NCBI GenBank assembly: GCA_963920525.1
Contig: OY986435.1
Coordinates: 267,558,299-267,622,298, forward strand
Source of the DNA: Dichetophora obliterata
Lineage: Eukaryota; Arthropoda; Insecta; Diptera; Sciomyzidae
Length of the DNA: 64,000 bases
Direction of reading: 5' to 3'
Numbering within the stretch: position 1 is the stretch's first letter; each line of letters begins with the position of its first letter. A program made the translations under genes and the position numbers. Below are positions 33,445 to 44,754 of this stretch, piece by piece. Below the pieces are notes generated by a model. The model ran no database searches, was not told the DNA's origin, and saw only the letters and a program-made list of their open reading frames with translations.

Positions 33445-33679
33445 TCTTCTTTCTGAGAAGGACAGTACATGTCATACGGTATCTCCTTTGATCAAGAACA
33501 TTCAGGCCTTAACGTCAAAGCCTGTCGCAAAAGCAAAGACCCAAATTTTTCAGACGTGTGCTGAGATGGTGAAGGAATACCAAAAGGTTCCTGTGTCGAG
33601 GGAAAAGGTGGTAGAAGAAATCGTTGAAACAAAAGTTTGCCATCAATTTAGACGATCAAACATAAACATGCAAGGTTAA
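33445..33679 (+). CDS. Protein-like segment inside the 32.8-kb element, unknown
   Basis: An open frame with LIKNIQALTSKPVAKAKTQ, MVKEYQKVPVSREKVVEEIV and a Lys/Glu-rich amphipathic pattern, ending at TAA 33677-33679. GC content is higher than the flanks. It could be a helical domain from a longer lost gene. It faces away from the minus-strand segment. No family recognised. Confidence 0.3.
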
Positions 33680-33851
33680 AAATTTTTGAAATGATTGTGT
33701 TATTAATTAGAGGTTTTTCGTCGATTTTTTTAATCTTTGGTAACGTTACAATATCTAAACACCTCCCCCCCTACCGTTACTTATCGTAGTGCATTTCAAA
33801 ACCCCTCCCCCCCCCCTAAACTGGTAACGTAGTTTATGGACGACCCCTGTG

Positions 33852-34650
33852 ATGTCAATTTCTTTTTTAAACAATTACTCAATTTACTCGGTTTTTACTC
33901 GGGGTGAGTTCGTGGAAGCGCTTAGCTTAAACTTATTGCTATACGCTTTTAGTATAAATACGTCGTTCATTGAATACCATTCATGCAATAAATTCAAAAA
34001 TTTTACCAACTTTTCTATGTTTTAGTATCAATAAGAAGTATTTAAATTGATTGTTATTAATTTAAGTATTATATAATTCTACGTCTTGAGTTACGACATA
34101 GTCGAAACTGCTGTATACTGTTTAAATACACATATATTTTGTATTTCTAAATTTACTTAATTTATTTATTTAATAAATTTATTTAATTTCTAAAAGTTTA
34201 TTTTTTTCATAAACAAACAAATTTTGCAATAAGACTAAATAATGTGATATTTTATCATTTTCAAAATATTTGGCTTATTTCATACATGAAGCATCTCGTA
34301 ATTTACTCTAAGTTTGTTTTAAATATTTCTTATCAACAGACTATCATTTGAATTGAATTTTTATATGATCTTGAATTGATACACCAACCCGCTGATGCAG
34401 CCTTATCGGGACAACCGCATGAAAATAACCCTTTTTTTGGTTGAGTTATAAAAGCATTGCTTGAATTACTTGGCTTTCTAACAAATGAATAGCTTATCTT
34501 AAATTCTTATTCTTAGAAATGTTGTGCTTTTCCTTTAGAAAAAATGCATTTGCAATAGCAAAATGTTTTTATGTTATCTTACTTAGTTCATAACATTTTT
34601 ACATATATTTAATTTTTTTATTTTTTATTTTTTTTGAGCTTGTTATCAAT
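33852..34650. other. AT-rich non-coding stretch
   Basis: No ORF, motif or terminal repeat found. Confidence 0.45.
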
Positions 34651-34893
34651 AGCCGCGTTTTTTCCAATATCCAAATCCAATTTCCATACAAACAAAATCC
34701 TGTTATGGACTTAGATTTTGTATACTTGTAGTTTTAACATCACAGCCAGGTGGCGTATAATAAAGAAAGTGATCGCAAAAAGCATTGCTAACATTCTCAT
34801 GTTCGCATTCAACGCCATCTAGTTGTCAAATACTTTTCATGAGCAGTAAATCAAAATCCAAATCCAAATTTGGATGTTGAAAAAAACGCAGCT
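34651..34893. mobile_element. 243-bp MITE with AGCCGCGTTTTTT ends
   Basis: The left end AGCCGCGTTTTTTCCAA and right end complemented AGCTGCGTTTTTTTCAA are followed by ATCCAAATCCAA-type repeats on both sides. AAT flanks both ends (34648-34650, 34894-34896), a possible 3-bp target duplication. Confidence 0.78.
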
Positions 34894-34896
34894 AAT

Positions 34897-35435
34897 ATTA
34901 CTCGATCAAGCAAACAAGTTCTCGAGGAAAAGTTTATCCCATAAAATAACAATAGTGAAATAAAATTTTTGTTTCATACTTTCACATCCCAGCAGTCGTA
35001 GTTATCGATGCTTTAGTAATTATTCAGCGATGTTTTTGCTATCAACCATCGATAGCAAACTGCGATGCTTTTTGTATGTAGCTTTATATATTTTTTAACA
35101 TTACATGTCATACGAAAGCCATCGATGCTCCGACGATACAATAAAACTATATAAAAAACACAAAATTGTTGCTTTTTACTTCCAAGGAAGGTGTGGGGAG
35201 ACAATATTGATCACTCTAAAATAAATTAAGATACGTGGTAAAAACACAAATGCTATCATCAATATAAAATCAAATGCTGACACCAAGCAACTCAATTCAA
35301 TCTCAATTTAATCATTATTGCTGCTATCAAACAACTAAAGAATCACAACAAAATGCTTTCAAGTAGGCAAAAAATTCTCAATATAAACACTACTGCTACC
35401 GGAATCCTTCTGCAATAATCACAATATAATCTATA
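34897..35435. other. AT-rich stretch, no feature supported
   Basis: CAATATAA/TGCTATCA short motifs recur between 35250 and 35430 but form no regular array. No gene. Confidence 0.4.
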
Positions 35436-36130
35436 GTAATAAAACTCATTTTCTGTTTGTTTGTTTGTTTGGCCTTTATACAAATCTAAACGGCTCAATG
35501 GATTTCGTTCAAACTAGGTACACATATTAAGAGTATCCCAACTTAAAATGTTACATACTTAGTTTTTGCCACGCCCCCTCTGAAATTTTTCAACTATCGG
35601 TAATTTTGTTATTATAAAACTTTTTACCATCGGAAATTTTTGTGTATTTAATTTTAAAAATTTTTTGTTATTTTGACATCAAAAACACTCACATATCTTC
35701 AAAATTGGAGAAATTTTCAGTACAACGACTTTTTCATAAAACATCGTTACCTAAGAATAAGAAAAAAACGACATGAAAATCAAAGTTTGGTCTTTCGATA
35801 CACATATCTCCGCTGTCCATCAATATATTTCATTCAAATTTTTTTGTTCAAAAGTTCAATAAAATCACTTCACAGAAATAGGTTGAACTGTACCGTTAAG
35901 TGAGTGTATATGTCTCATGATTATGTCAAAAAAGGTCAAAAATATTGACTTTTTACTCAAAAAATGACTCAAAAATTGTTGTTGTTGTAAAAATGAAATC
36001 AATTAAAAATTGCACATCTGGCTACCTTTCATATGACATAGCATTTATTTGCAAAAATTCTTCCAGCTAAGCGCAAAAATTATTTTACTGTTTTTGTCAT
36101 CAAAACAACAAAGGTACCATAGTAATCTAC
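35436..36130 (+). mobile_element. Helitron/Helentron-like repeat, plus orientation
   Basis: It starts TCTATAGTAATAAAACTC then TTTTCTGTTTGTTTG and 'GGATTTCGTTCAAACTAGGTACA', a layout typical of short non-autonomous insect Helitron-like elements. CCACGCCCCCTCTGAAA and a TGACATC-CATATCTTCAAAA block follow. The complement of 48070-48660 carries the same blocks in order, and 43340-43450 is a partial copy. No terminal inverted repeats, in keeping with that class. Classification is by resemblance. Confidence 0.5.
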
Positions 36131-36134
36131 TTAG

Positions 36135-36182
36135 TTTTTTGATTCAAGAGCGCTTTTGTTTTTGATTCAAGAGCGCTTTTCC
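36135..36182. repeat. Short tandem duplication TTTGATTCAAGAGCGCTTTT
   Basis: The 20-odd-base string occurs twice in direct succession (about 36138 and 36160). No other unit nearby. Confidence 0.7.
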
Positions 36183-36574
36183 TTAAACCAAAAACAAAAC
36201 TCTTTTAAATTTGTAACATTCCATTCAAATTAAAAACCTATTCCTTTTTAATAGTGTTTTAAAATCAATAGCATTTTCATTTCATTTAATTGTCAGTGTA
36301 CTTTTTTTTTGAGTGTACAAACAAGGTTTGGTCTTTGACCTGAAAGGAAAAGGCTAGATTATTTAGAGGAATTGATTGGAACCATACGTGAATTATTGAT
36401 TAGGTGAAACATCCGTGAAAGACAATTTGAATTGATTTTAACAGAGGCTAGTGTTATGCCTTAACCTCGGCTAGCATTTCAAGCCCTTAGTTGTGTGCCT
36501 TTCCTTTAATTCCACATTTTCCACAATTTAGCTGTGGATTTTTAGTTTTCCATAATTCTTAAATGTAGGAAAGA

Positions 36575-36885
36575 ACAAAGAAAGTGAAAAGAACCATGCC
36601 CGAACCCGGATTCGAACCAGGGACCTCTTGGTTGTTAGTCTAGCGCACTCTCCACTAGACTACAATAGTCGATTTTTCACAGAAAATAATGATCGAGTTT
36701 CTTACAAAGCACATGCCTCACTTTATGTTCTTTTTTTTCATTGATTGCTCACCTATTGATTTTATAAAACAGTATAGGAGCACAAGGTCACAAGTGCTCA
36801 CTTTTTGATCGAATAAAACAGCAAAAGAGCGCTCTCTTGTTGCTCCTCACAGGAGCGATCGCATGTTTTTTTACTGGGATCTGTT
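36575..36885 (-). repeat. SINE-like repeat with a tRNA-derived segment, copy 2
   Basis: On the minus strand the element begins near 36885 with CCAGTAAAAAAACATGCG, runs through GAGCAACAAGAGAGCGCTC, AATAGGTGAGCAAT and AAAGTGAGGCATGTGCTT to about 36681 (shared with 23034-23245), then has a tRNA-like segment at 36671-36597. In it GTAGTCTAGTGGAGAGTGC is the D-arm/A-box and CCTGGTTCGAATCCGGG folds as a good T-arm. The acceptor stem does not pair and the anticodon stem has mismatches, so it is not a working tRNA. The loop CTAACAA would carry a Val-type AAC anticodon. Confidence 0.65.
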
Positions 36886-36895
36886 CCACTCTCAC

Positions 36896-37315
36896 TTCTA
36901 AACTACTTATCATAATTTGACAAATGACGTATCGTTGGAAGCGTTTTGATAGTCTTCTGGTTAAAGGCTATGTGACGTAAAATTGATTTTAATATGGCGC
37001 CCCCTAGAGGACAGAAAGCGAAATAAACCTCTAACTTCTAAAATACTTATCATATTTTGACAAATGAGGTATCGTTGAAAGCGTTTTCCACGTTTGCTGG
37101 TTTAAAGTTATGTGATGTCACATTAAATAGAATAAAGCGTCCTTTAGAGGAGAGAAAATTAACTAAATCCCTATCTTCTAAGCTACTTATCATAATTTGA
37201 TAAAACAGGTATCGTTGGAAGCGTTTTCTTTTAGTCCGCTTATTATAGGCCTTGTGACTTAACATTTAGTTGAATGTGGCACTTTTTATAGAACATAAAG
37301 ATATGCACTAAAAAA
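36896..37315 (+). repeat. Three diverged tandem units of 140 bp
   Basis: Units begin with TTCTAARMTACTTATCATA at 36896, 37036 and 37176, each followed by TTTGACAAATGA/TATCGTTG-AAGCGTTTT and, about 100 bp in, a CCCTAGAGGA-type block. Spacing is exactly 140 in both steps. It is satellite-like and non-coding. Confidence 0.85.
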
Positions 37316-37953
37316 AATTTTTAAGTGCCATAATAAACATCTTTGTTTGTAAATTGATCATGAAATAATAAATGAGTAGTTAATACTTTCGATTATTGTA
37401 TTGTATCCCCAAAATAATTTAAATAAAAAATAAGTTCAAAAAACTAAAAACTAAAACTAAAAATCGCTCTCTAAAAAGAATGAAACAAGAAAATATTCTC
37501 ACCTGGAATTGTTATGTTCAAACAATCAAATTTTTTTTGTCTATTAAATAATTTTTTATCATATAATTATTTTTATCAAATAATAAACTTATCATAATTT
37601 GATAAAACAGGTATCGTTGGAAGCGTTTTCTTTTAGTCCGCTTATTATAGGCCTTGTGACTTAACATTTAGTTGAATGTGGCACTTTTTATAGAACATAA
37701 AGATATGCACTAAAAAAAATTTTTAAGTGCCATAATAAACATCTTTGTTTGTAAATTGATCATGAAATAATAAATGAGTAGTTAATACTTTCGATTATTG
37801 TATTGTATCCCCAAAATAATTTAAATAAAAAATAAGTTCAAAAAACTAAAAACTAAAACTAAAAATCGCTCTCTAAAAAGAATGAAACAAGAAAATATTC
37901 TCACCTGGAATTGTTATGTTCAAACAATCAAATTTTTTTTGTCTATTAAATAA
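37185..37953 (+). repeat. Exact 366-bp direct duplication, period 402
   Basis: 37185-37550 and 37587-37952 appear identical base for base by eye, from ACTTATCATAATTTGATAAA to TTTTGTCTATTAAATA, separated by a 36-base AT spacer. The first copy overlaps the third 140-bp satellite unit. Either a very recent duplication or an assembly artefact. Confidence 0.88.
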
Positions 37954-38644
37954 ACAACTTACACATAATATTTTTTATTGCATATAATACTAATTTATAG
38001 TGATGTTTAAAAGTCATAAACTCATTTTATAAGTATTTTAAAATAAATTGTTAATTGAGCTTCAAATTTTTTTTTAAATCAAAAAATACTGGGTAAAAAT
38101 TGTTACTATGCCAAAATAGGGTTGTAAAGCTTCATTCAAAATTTGCAGGTGGTATGTCCTCTAAAATTAAAAATATTTGGGGAAGTATTTGGTGGTCACC
38201 CGGGTGGGTATCGGTAAACAGTGTATATTAAATTGTCAAGCTAAGAAAAGTATGCATTTCGAATAAATAAAAATTAAAATTCTTTACACAATTTTAATCA
38301 GTGCGTATTAAGCATTTTCAGGTTAAACCAAAAGTTGCTGAATTATGAACAACTGAAGTTCTGAATGATCACCCGGGTGAGTATTGGTAATCCTTTGGTT
38401 AAAAAAAAACACATTTATTCAAACCATTATCAAACATTTCAACCTCACGTCTCTGCAGACAGTTGAAATTTTTTCCGTACCAAGGTTTCAAAAAAGTTTC
38501 TGATTCACTGCTGTTTCGGAGAACAGCGCATACAAAACAATAACAAGAATATCGAAGATATTTGCATTTTCTGAGAAAATAAAAACATTTTCAAGAAAGC
38601 GATTTTATTACTATAGTTAACTCTAAAAATAAAATTTGATTGTA
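37954..38644. other. AT-rich stretch without gene
   Basis: A 25-base motif, TCACCCGGGTG followed by GTAT-GGTAA, occurs near 38195 and again near 38375, both plus-oriented, in otherwise featureless DNA. Confidence 0.4.
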
Positions 38645-39012
38645 CTACGTTTTGATATTATCTGTAATCCATTGCATACAGTGCGGGACATTAGTGTAGA
38701 CAACTGGTATATTCTCCTGTCCGCACGTTGAGACGCTAAAGCTAACAATTCCAATCTGCACCAGTATCAAGCTTCCATTTGTGTGGGAGATTTGCCCACA
38801 ATAAGACATCAGAAGACCTACCTAGGACACATAAGTGTTTCTTAAAAGAGATATTTTGGTTTGCGGTCAAGAAAATCCCTAAAAGATTGCAATTCTTGTT
38901 GGTTTTTAAAGATTACCTGCTTCGGTGATGCCCCAACCAGAAACAACATAAGTTTCAGGCTTCGTACTCATCAGCTGTGGTGTGATGGCCAAACAAATGG
39001 CTCTAATGTGTT
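38645..39012 (-). pseudogene. Truncated Grass-like serine protease copy, last two exons only
   Basis: Minus-strand exon 39012-38917 is 96 bp, the same length as exon 59937-59842 of the intact gene. It has a 3' splice site (TTTTTTAG) and GTAATC donor and encodes HIRAICLAITPQLMSTKPE and YVVSGWGITEA. After a 95-bp intron, exon 38821-38645 starts SSDVLLWANLPHK. About 140 bp are then missing, including the region with the active-site Ser (GDSGGP) and the S1-pocket Asp, and the frame shifts. It resumes ILVQIGIVSFSVSTCG and ends QWITDNIKT, stop 38645-38647. The five- or six-exon upstream part is not found between here and 59.4 kb. It is a dead tandem paralogue in the same orientation as the intact gene. 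Confidence 0.88.
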
Positions 39013-41594
39013 CTAAAAAAACAAAATTCTTAGAAAAGTTAAAATTTCAACTCATAACTTAAGCTACCTAGTAATATTGTTAAATGAACAACTATATGTG
39101 AGAACGAGTAATACCTGCAAAATCATCAAAGTTGTTATTAATGCAAAAGTACATACATAAATAGTTACTAGGGAAAGCAATCCCGGAATCCCGGGTTTCA
39201 GCCAAGTTGAATCCTGGTATTTTACCCTTCGAGATTCCTGTTTTAAAGCATTACAAAAATATATAAAAAATATTCTCAAAAATGCAAACTTTTGTATTCA
39301 ATCGAAATAGCAACAACTTCATCTTTCGCATGAAACTACTCCATCTTCCGGTTGTGGTCGTAGCCTACTGATTGAGGATTGAGTGCGTTGCCCGTTGAAA
39401 CCCCAGCTCAAGGTATATTCAACATGGTAGTGTTGTCCCAGAGAGGTGAGTACCGTAGCTGTCAAACATAAGAAGAGCGTAAAAGACAATGAATAAGAAC
39501 TTGAAACAGGGATGGAACTATAGCCACAATTGTGCTATTTTTCGTACTTTCGAGATCAGAGGGGAGTTTAGGCACGTGCGTTTTCATTTCGGACTATTTA
39601 AATTTCTCGGAGTTAAAAAATCAAGTTGCATGTAAATGTAATTAATGTAATTTTCGATTTTTGATGCACCTTGTTGCTTTCTTTGACATTTCGTTATTCT
39701 TATCAGTGCTAGTAAAGTTACTTCAACATAATTACACTACTCGTGAAAATTTGGCAATTTTCACTATAACATACAGCGATAAAATTTTTTATAGTGAATT
39801 TTTTCGTCGAATCCAAGTATCGTAATATTTATTTTCGATTAGCCAAAATTTTTCATATAATTTTAAGGGTGATAAGAAGTTAGCTCTTCAATCTAATTTC
39901 ATTAAAAAATTTAAAGCATATATATTAAACCGGATCGCTTTTGTATGGGGGAAAAAAATCATTTTTTTGGGGTCTTAAAGTTAGAGGAACTCATAAAAAC
40001 GATTTCTGCGTACGTTTTTTTCAAATCGGAGAAAATTTATCGGAGCGTTTTTGATTCTCTTGAAGGTATTTTTTGTTAAAAAACATGTGTTTTGCTTGTA
40101 ACGTTTTATTTTTCAAAGAATACATACCCAAACTGCAAAAAATATAATTTCTAAAAATTATATTAAAGAAAAATATTAAAAAAAGAAAAATATTATATAT
40201 TAAAGGAATTAAAAGAAAAATAAAGTCTTTTGAAAAGCTCTTAAACTTGGAATCACTTAAAAATTTATTATAATAATAAAAAAGACTTTTTTCTAGCAGT
40301 TTTAACAAAATGTGCTTCTTAAACAATAAAAAATTTATTTTTATAGGTCAATAAGAGTTATCAGTTTATGAGCGTTGGACAAGGGGGCGTAACATGCCGG
40401 GTTTCAGCTAATAAGAGATTATAACTAATTTTTAAAATTTTTTTATGCTTAAAAGAAATTTTTCTTTTTAGCAGATTTCTAAAGTCGATAACTGACGTTT
40501 AGTCATTTTTCACACATAGATTTTTTTAATCGATATATTAAAAAAAGTATAATTTAATTCCTTTCCAACAAGCTCCTTTTTCAGTGTAAGTAAAATTTTT
40601 TTAAAAAGGTACGTTTTTTTCTCTGCAATTAGGCACAATCTGAAAAATTTCACTTTCATCCCTGATGGTAGACAATTTCAATTTCAATTGACAAGTTTTG
40701 TTGTTTGCTTTATTTTTTTTTTTCGTAAACAACGGAATTTGACAGCTAAGTTACCCACCACAAGAGACAATTGTATCTACTAACACTACCTCATTATATA
40801 TACCTTGCCCCAGCTCAGACAGAATTGAATTAATATTTTTGTTCTGCCACCACCTCTCTCTCTCTCTCTGGAGACAATGGCCAGCCTCAGAGAGTAAAAA
40901 TTGCCATGTAAGGTTTCTTGAGAACATTAAGCCTTTCGGAGTCGGCATTCAGCTCGTAGGTCCATTTCTCGATCATTTGTGTTTAAACATTTAATAACAC
41001 GTACTGGAAAATTGATCAATGCAATCAAAGGCTTAAATGGCAAATTTATGTTATTATAAATTAATTTTATTCACCTTCCGCATAAAAAATTCTTAGGATA
41101 GCGATTATGAAAAATGTGATTAACTTAAGCAAAAATTCAGAAAACATTGAAGTTTAAAATACTTAAACTGTTTTTCTTTTCGAAACGTCTCTTTCATCAG
41201 ATATTAAAAATATTATTATAAGAAAAATTTTTAAATAAATTTTGAAATAAATATTGAAATAAATAAAGAAGCAACTAGAACAGATGACAACCTTGGTGGA
41301 GTTGATGGCAGTGATCTATTAATAGCCTGCTGCTTTGAAATGGCATATGATTCGCAGCCATACAATTCAAAAGAATGAATTACAAAATCTGCACAGTCAT
41401 ATACTAATTTAAACAGTGAGTTGATCACAGCTTAATCACTCAAAGACTACTGAAGAGGAAAATGTAGCGATTTCCGAAACAGACTGTCTAGTCAGCTAAG
41501 TGATTGACTCTATACAGAGCTGTTGTTGTTGTTGTTGCCTACTTAAAAACTTACTTGATCTAAAGCTCGCAATTTAATTCATGAAAAATGTATT
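39013..41594. other. AT-rich intergenic region with a diverged inverted repeat pair
   Basis: 39400-39475 (CAAGGTATATTCAACATGGTAGTG, then AGCTGTCAAA) resembles the complement of 40740-40830 (CAAGGTATATATAATGAGGTAGTG in complement, then TTAGCTGTCAAAT). The second copy extends to about 40985 and has a CT dinucleotide run at 40855-40872. Elsewhere no gene or clear transposon end was seen. A short GTT run is at 41521-41537. Confidence 0.4.
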
Positions 41595-41602
41595 ATCTAG
41601 AT

Positions 41603-42951
41603 CAGCGTTTCTTAAACTGGGGTCCGCGAGTATATATATGGAGGTCCGCCGTCTAATCTATGGACATTTGAATTAATAATTTTTTTAAGTATTAAACAAC
41701 TTTATGTCCACTCATGTCCACCGTGGGATAAATGTGTGGCAGTTAGTACCGACGGTGCTCGGGCTATGACCGGTACACGAACAGGACTTCAGGCGCGCGT
41801 GAAGAAGATGAATTCATCAATTATCTGGCATCACTGTTGCATTCGTAGAGAGGCATTAACTGCTAAGAATATGCCAGATAAATTAAAAACAGTTTTGGAT
41901 GACTTGAATATTATTAAAGCCAGGCCTCGAAATTCCCGTATTTTCGGTATGATATGTGAAGAAATGGGCAGCATTCCCATGCAGTTGTTATTGCATGCTG
42001 AGGTGCGTTGGTTGTCTCGCGGCAAAGTCGTGTCCCGTGTTTTTGAGCTGAGAGATGAGATCAGAATGTTTTTTTTAATAATTCTGTTGGCAGCGCCAAT
42101 AAACATGCTAATCATTTCAATTAATTTGAATGCCTTACAATGGTGGCATGTTTGGCTGATATCTTTAGTGCCCTGAACGAGCTGAACTTAAGTCTACAAG
42201 GAAGAGATAACAACATCTAAAATGTTGAAGGTAAAATAGAAGCTATGATAAAAAAACTTGACCTTTGGACTAATCGTACAATTAAAAAAAAACTATAATC
42301 AATTTCCTACACTGGTAGCGTTTTTGGAATCCTCTGGTGGAGAAATGTTGCCAACGCAAATAGAAGAGGAAATGATTAAACACCTCCGCGGTTTGACGTC
42401 TTCTTTTCGGGATTATTTTCCAGAACCCAACAGAAATAAAAACTGGATAGCAGACCGTTTCAACGCAGATGTTTTAGATATAATCGGCTTGACAACGGTA
42501 CAGGAAAATCATTCAATAGAAATATCATGTGATTCCGCTTTAAAACGTAATTTGAAAGAATCGTCTTTATCAAGTTTTTGGATAAATTTAAAAAATGTTT
42601 ATAAAGAAATATCAGAAGCACTAATATATTTTCTGCTTTTCTCGTCCACATACATACCTCTGTGAAAAGGCATTCTCTGCTCTTGTATACACCAAAAACA
42701 AATACAGAAACAAATTACAATTGGCATCAGATTTGAGATTACAACTAAGTAAAAACATCAACCCAAATATTACTAATTTAATTTCAAAAAAGCAGCACCA
42801 ACCTTCACATTAATACAGAATTTTTAATTTTTATAAAAATGTCATTTTTTCAGTACTAAAATAATTTGTCCAAAATATATTCCTGTGTTTTTATTGAACT
42901 TGTGCGTGATTTTTTAGGGGTCCGCGGAGTGAAAAAGGTTAAGAAACGCTG
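41603..42951 (+). mobile_element. hAT transposon (ZBED5/FAM200-like), 5' part deleted
   Basis: The ends are CAGCGTTTCTTAAACTGGG and, complemented, CAGCGTTTCTTAACCTTTT, both next to a GGTCCGCG block. The 8-bp target duplication ATCTAGAT is exact (41595-41602, 42952-42959). At 1,349 bp it is about half of the usual autonomous length; the transposase N-terminal half with the BED finger is missing although both ends remain. Confidence 0.93.
41715..42820 (+). pseudogene. hAT transposase remnant, ZBED5/FAM200 type
   Basis: The first part (to about 42115) reads CVAVSTDGARAMTGTRTGLQ (with a conserved Asp of the hAT core), HHCCIRREALTAKNMPDKL, IKARPRNSRIFGMICEEMG and EVRWLSRGKVVSRVFELRDE, all hallmark blocks of ZBED5/FAM200-related transposases. 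Frameshifts near 42115 and 42225, and stops, follow. 42258-42640 gives the all-helical insertion region (LRGLTSSFRDYFPE). The C-terminal dimerisation motif AFSALVYTKNKYRNKL is at about 42667-42715 in another frame, then a stop near 42812. Not functional. Confidence 0.9.
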
Positions 42952-42959
42952 ATCTAGAT

Positions 42960-43617
42960 GGCCAAAAGATTAGAAATGAGAAAGAATAACATTTTTTATA
43001 AACTAACCGTTAAACCTACTCCGCTATTGGCACAACTCTTTAAACTCGATATAAGTATAAAAATTTCAGTTAAGTAAGCAATAGAGAATATTTTAACTGT
43101 TGGGTTATACACTGATATTTTGGTAGAAAACAATTCAGGCTTTTAATATTTCTTCACAATGTTTAAAATTTAAAAGCAAAAATTAGTAATCCACGTATTT
43201 CTTAAGACTGAGTGAACACTTGCAATAGTTGTAGTAACACACGGATACAGTCAAATTAAAAGTAGTTAGAAATAGGGTGAAGGCTCAAAGACTAGAGAAT
43301 TTTAATTAAAAAATTAGTTTAATTTACGTTATTTGCAAATGGACGGAAAGGGCGTGGTCAAAACTAAGTCTGTAACAATCTAATCTAGGTTGCACACAAT
43401 ATGTGTACTAAAATTGTGTAAATTCAAACAGAGTTTTATTAAGGTAATTACAGGCAATTCCGTTAAGGCATTAAAAGTTTTACTTAGCAACCCGTAAGCT
43501 GCCATGTCCATTTATTTAAAACACTTTTTTTTTTTGTTAGTTGCTCGCAAAACTCGAAAAGATAAATTTAAATGCATTTCGTTGTTTATTTTGTTAGTTC
43601 CCAACTTCCCTTCAAAC
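42960..43617. other. Spacer with a partial Helitron-like repeat
   Basis: 43335-43450 (AAGGGCGTGGTCAAAACTAAG, AATCTAATCTAGG) matches 48540-48655 in the same orientation. The rest shows no feature. Confidence 0.45.
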
Positions 43618-44585
43618 CAAGTTCGTAGCGCTCATAATTCGGACTCTAAAAAGAGCCTTATTAAAGAGGATTTTATGAGTTCCCTCTTATTTATGAGTTT
43701 TTAAAGTGTATTTTTTGTATTTTCATAACGTACACTCCTAAAAAGTACTTATTTCGGATTGTTTTAGGAGTACTTCAGTTAAGGGCTCAGAAAAAACTGA
43801 AATTTAAGAGTGTTTTGTGAAAAGCCTCCTGAATATAAGTTTTTAATGTGTATTTACTGTATTTAATAAAAACTACGCGTTTTCTAAGCACAAATTTCAA
43901 GAAAAAAGCATGTTTTGAAATATTGTTCGTTGATATAAAATTTAAATATTTCATTCCGTTCAGTAATCGTGGTTTAATATTATATTCAGACATGTTTGGA
44001 TAAATAATACTAGTGTACAAATTTCGTATCCGGAAAACCCATTAATATTCCTATATGTACTTTCATTGCTGGCTTAAAATCTGTACTCAATGTCCTCCTA
44101 AATTATAAGATTTTCAAGATCTTTTGTTTTATATTGATTTTTTCTAAAATACCAAATATTATTTTTTTTTATGGTGAGCAGTTTAGATTCTAGATCAGTA
44201 ATACTAAACACGTGCCAAAAACGTAAAACACCCTGTATCTTGAAAATTTTACAATATAAAAGAGCCTTTTAGGATTCATATTGACGCCTCATAAGAGCTA
44301 CCAGTTTTAAAGAGAAACTAGCACTTTTCGGAAACTTTTAAGAGTCTATTATGAGTATTAAAAGGCCAATATAAGATTCATAAAAGACTCTTATAGGAGT
44401 CCGAATAAATTACTTTTGAGAGTCAAAAAAGTATCATTTTGTGCTCATATTTGAGCTCTTAAAGGGGGACCACTTTCAAAGGAAAAACTGCTCTTTTATG
44501 AAACTTATAAGAGCTCATTATGAGGGCTCTGGCTCCTACAAATGAGTCATAAAAGAGTCTTTAAAGACTCATATGGTTTGCAGGG
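43618..44585. mobile_element. 968-bp MITE-like element with CCCTKCAAACCA ends
   Basis: The left end CCCTTCAAACCA and right end complemented CCCTGCAAACCATATGAG agree. The interior carries many subterminal copies of AAGAGTC/GAGCTC-like motifs in both orientations (TATAAGAGCTCATTATGAG, AAAGAGTCTTTAAAGACTC). No ORF. No clear target duplication, so the superfamily is unknown. The element at 50050 has a similar design. Confidence 0.6.
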
Positions 44586-44754
44586 TTGTTCTTTCTGTAT
44601 TTGTGTTTCTGCTGTGGTTGCAATTGTAATTGCAATTGTAATTAAAATATAGCACATAATTACGAGCGTAATATTTTTGAATGTTGCTGAATCTGTCCGT
44701 AGCACGATTGCTGCTGGTTTTTATTTTCAATTTGACATGTTGTAATAACAATAC

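Larger units (their letters stand above)
32828..33847. mobile_element. DNA transposon derivative with GGGGTCGTCCATAAACTACG ends
   Basis: The 24-bp terminal repeats GGGGTCGTCCATAAACTACG plus TTAC are identical at both ends, flanked by TGTG on each side (32824-32827, 33848-33851). C-rich runs follow each end together with an inner repeat (CGTTACTT-TCGTAGTGC-TTTCAAAACCCCTCCC at about 32888 and 33775). The inner repeats are direct, not inverted. The interior contains two protein-like segments (see next entries). The TIR type is one I have seen in insect genomes, but I cannot name the superfamily. Confidence 0.85.

Noticed and set aside
36597..36671. Functional tRNA on the minus strand
   Set aside because: The T-arm is good but the acceptor stem does not pair and the anticodon stem has mismatches; it is attached to a repeat.
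38190..38400. Two TCACCCGGGTG-GTAT-GGTAA motifs as paired regulatory sites
   Set aside because: Only two copies in the same orientation about 180 bp apart with no gene nearby; most simply an old tandem duplication.
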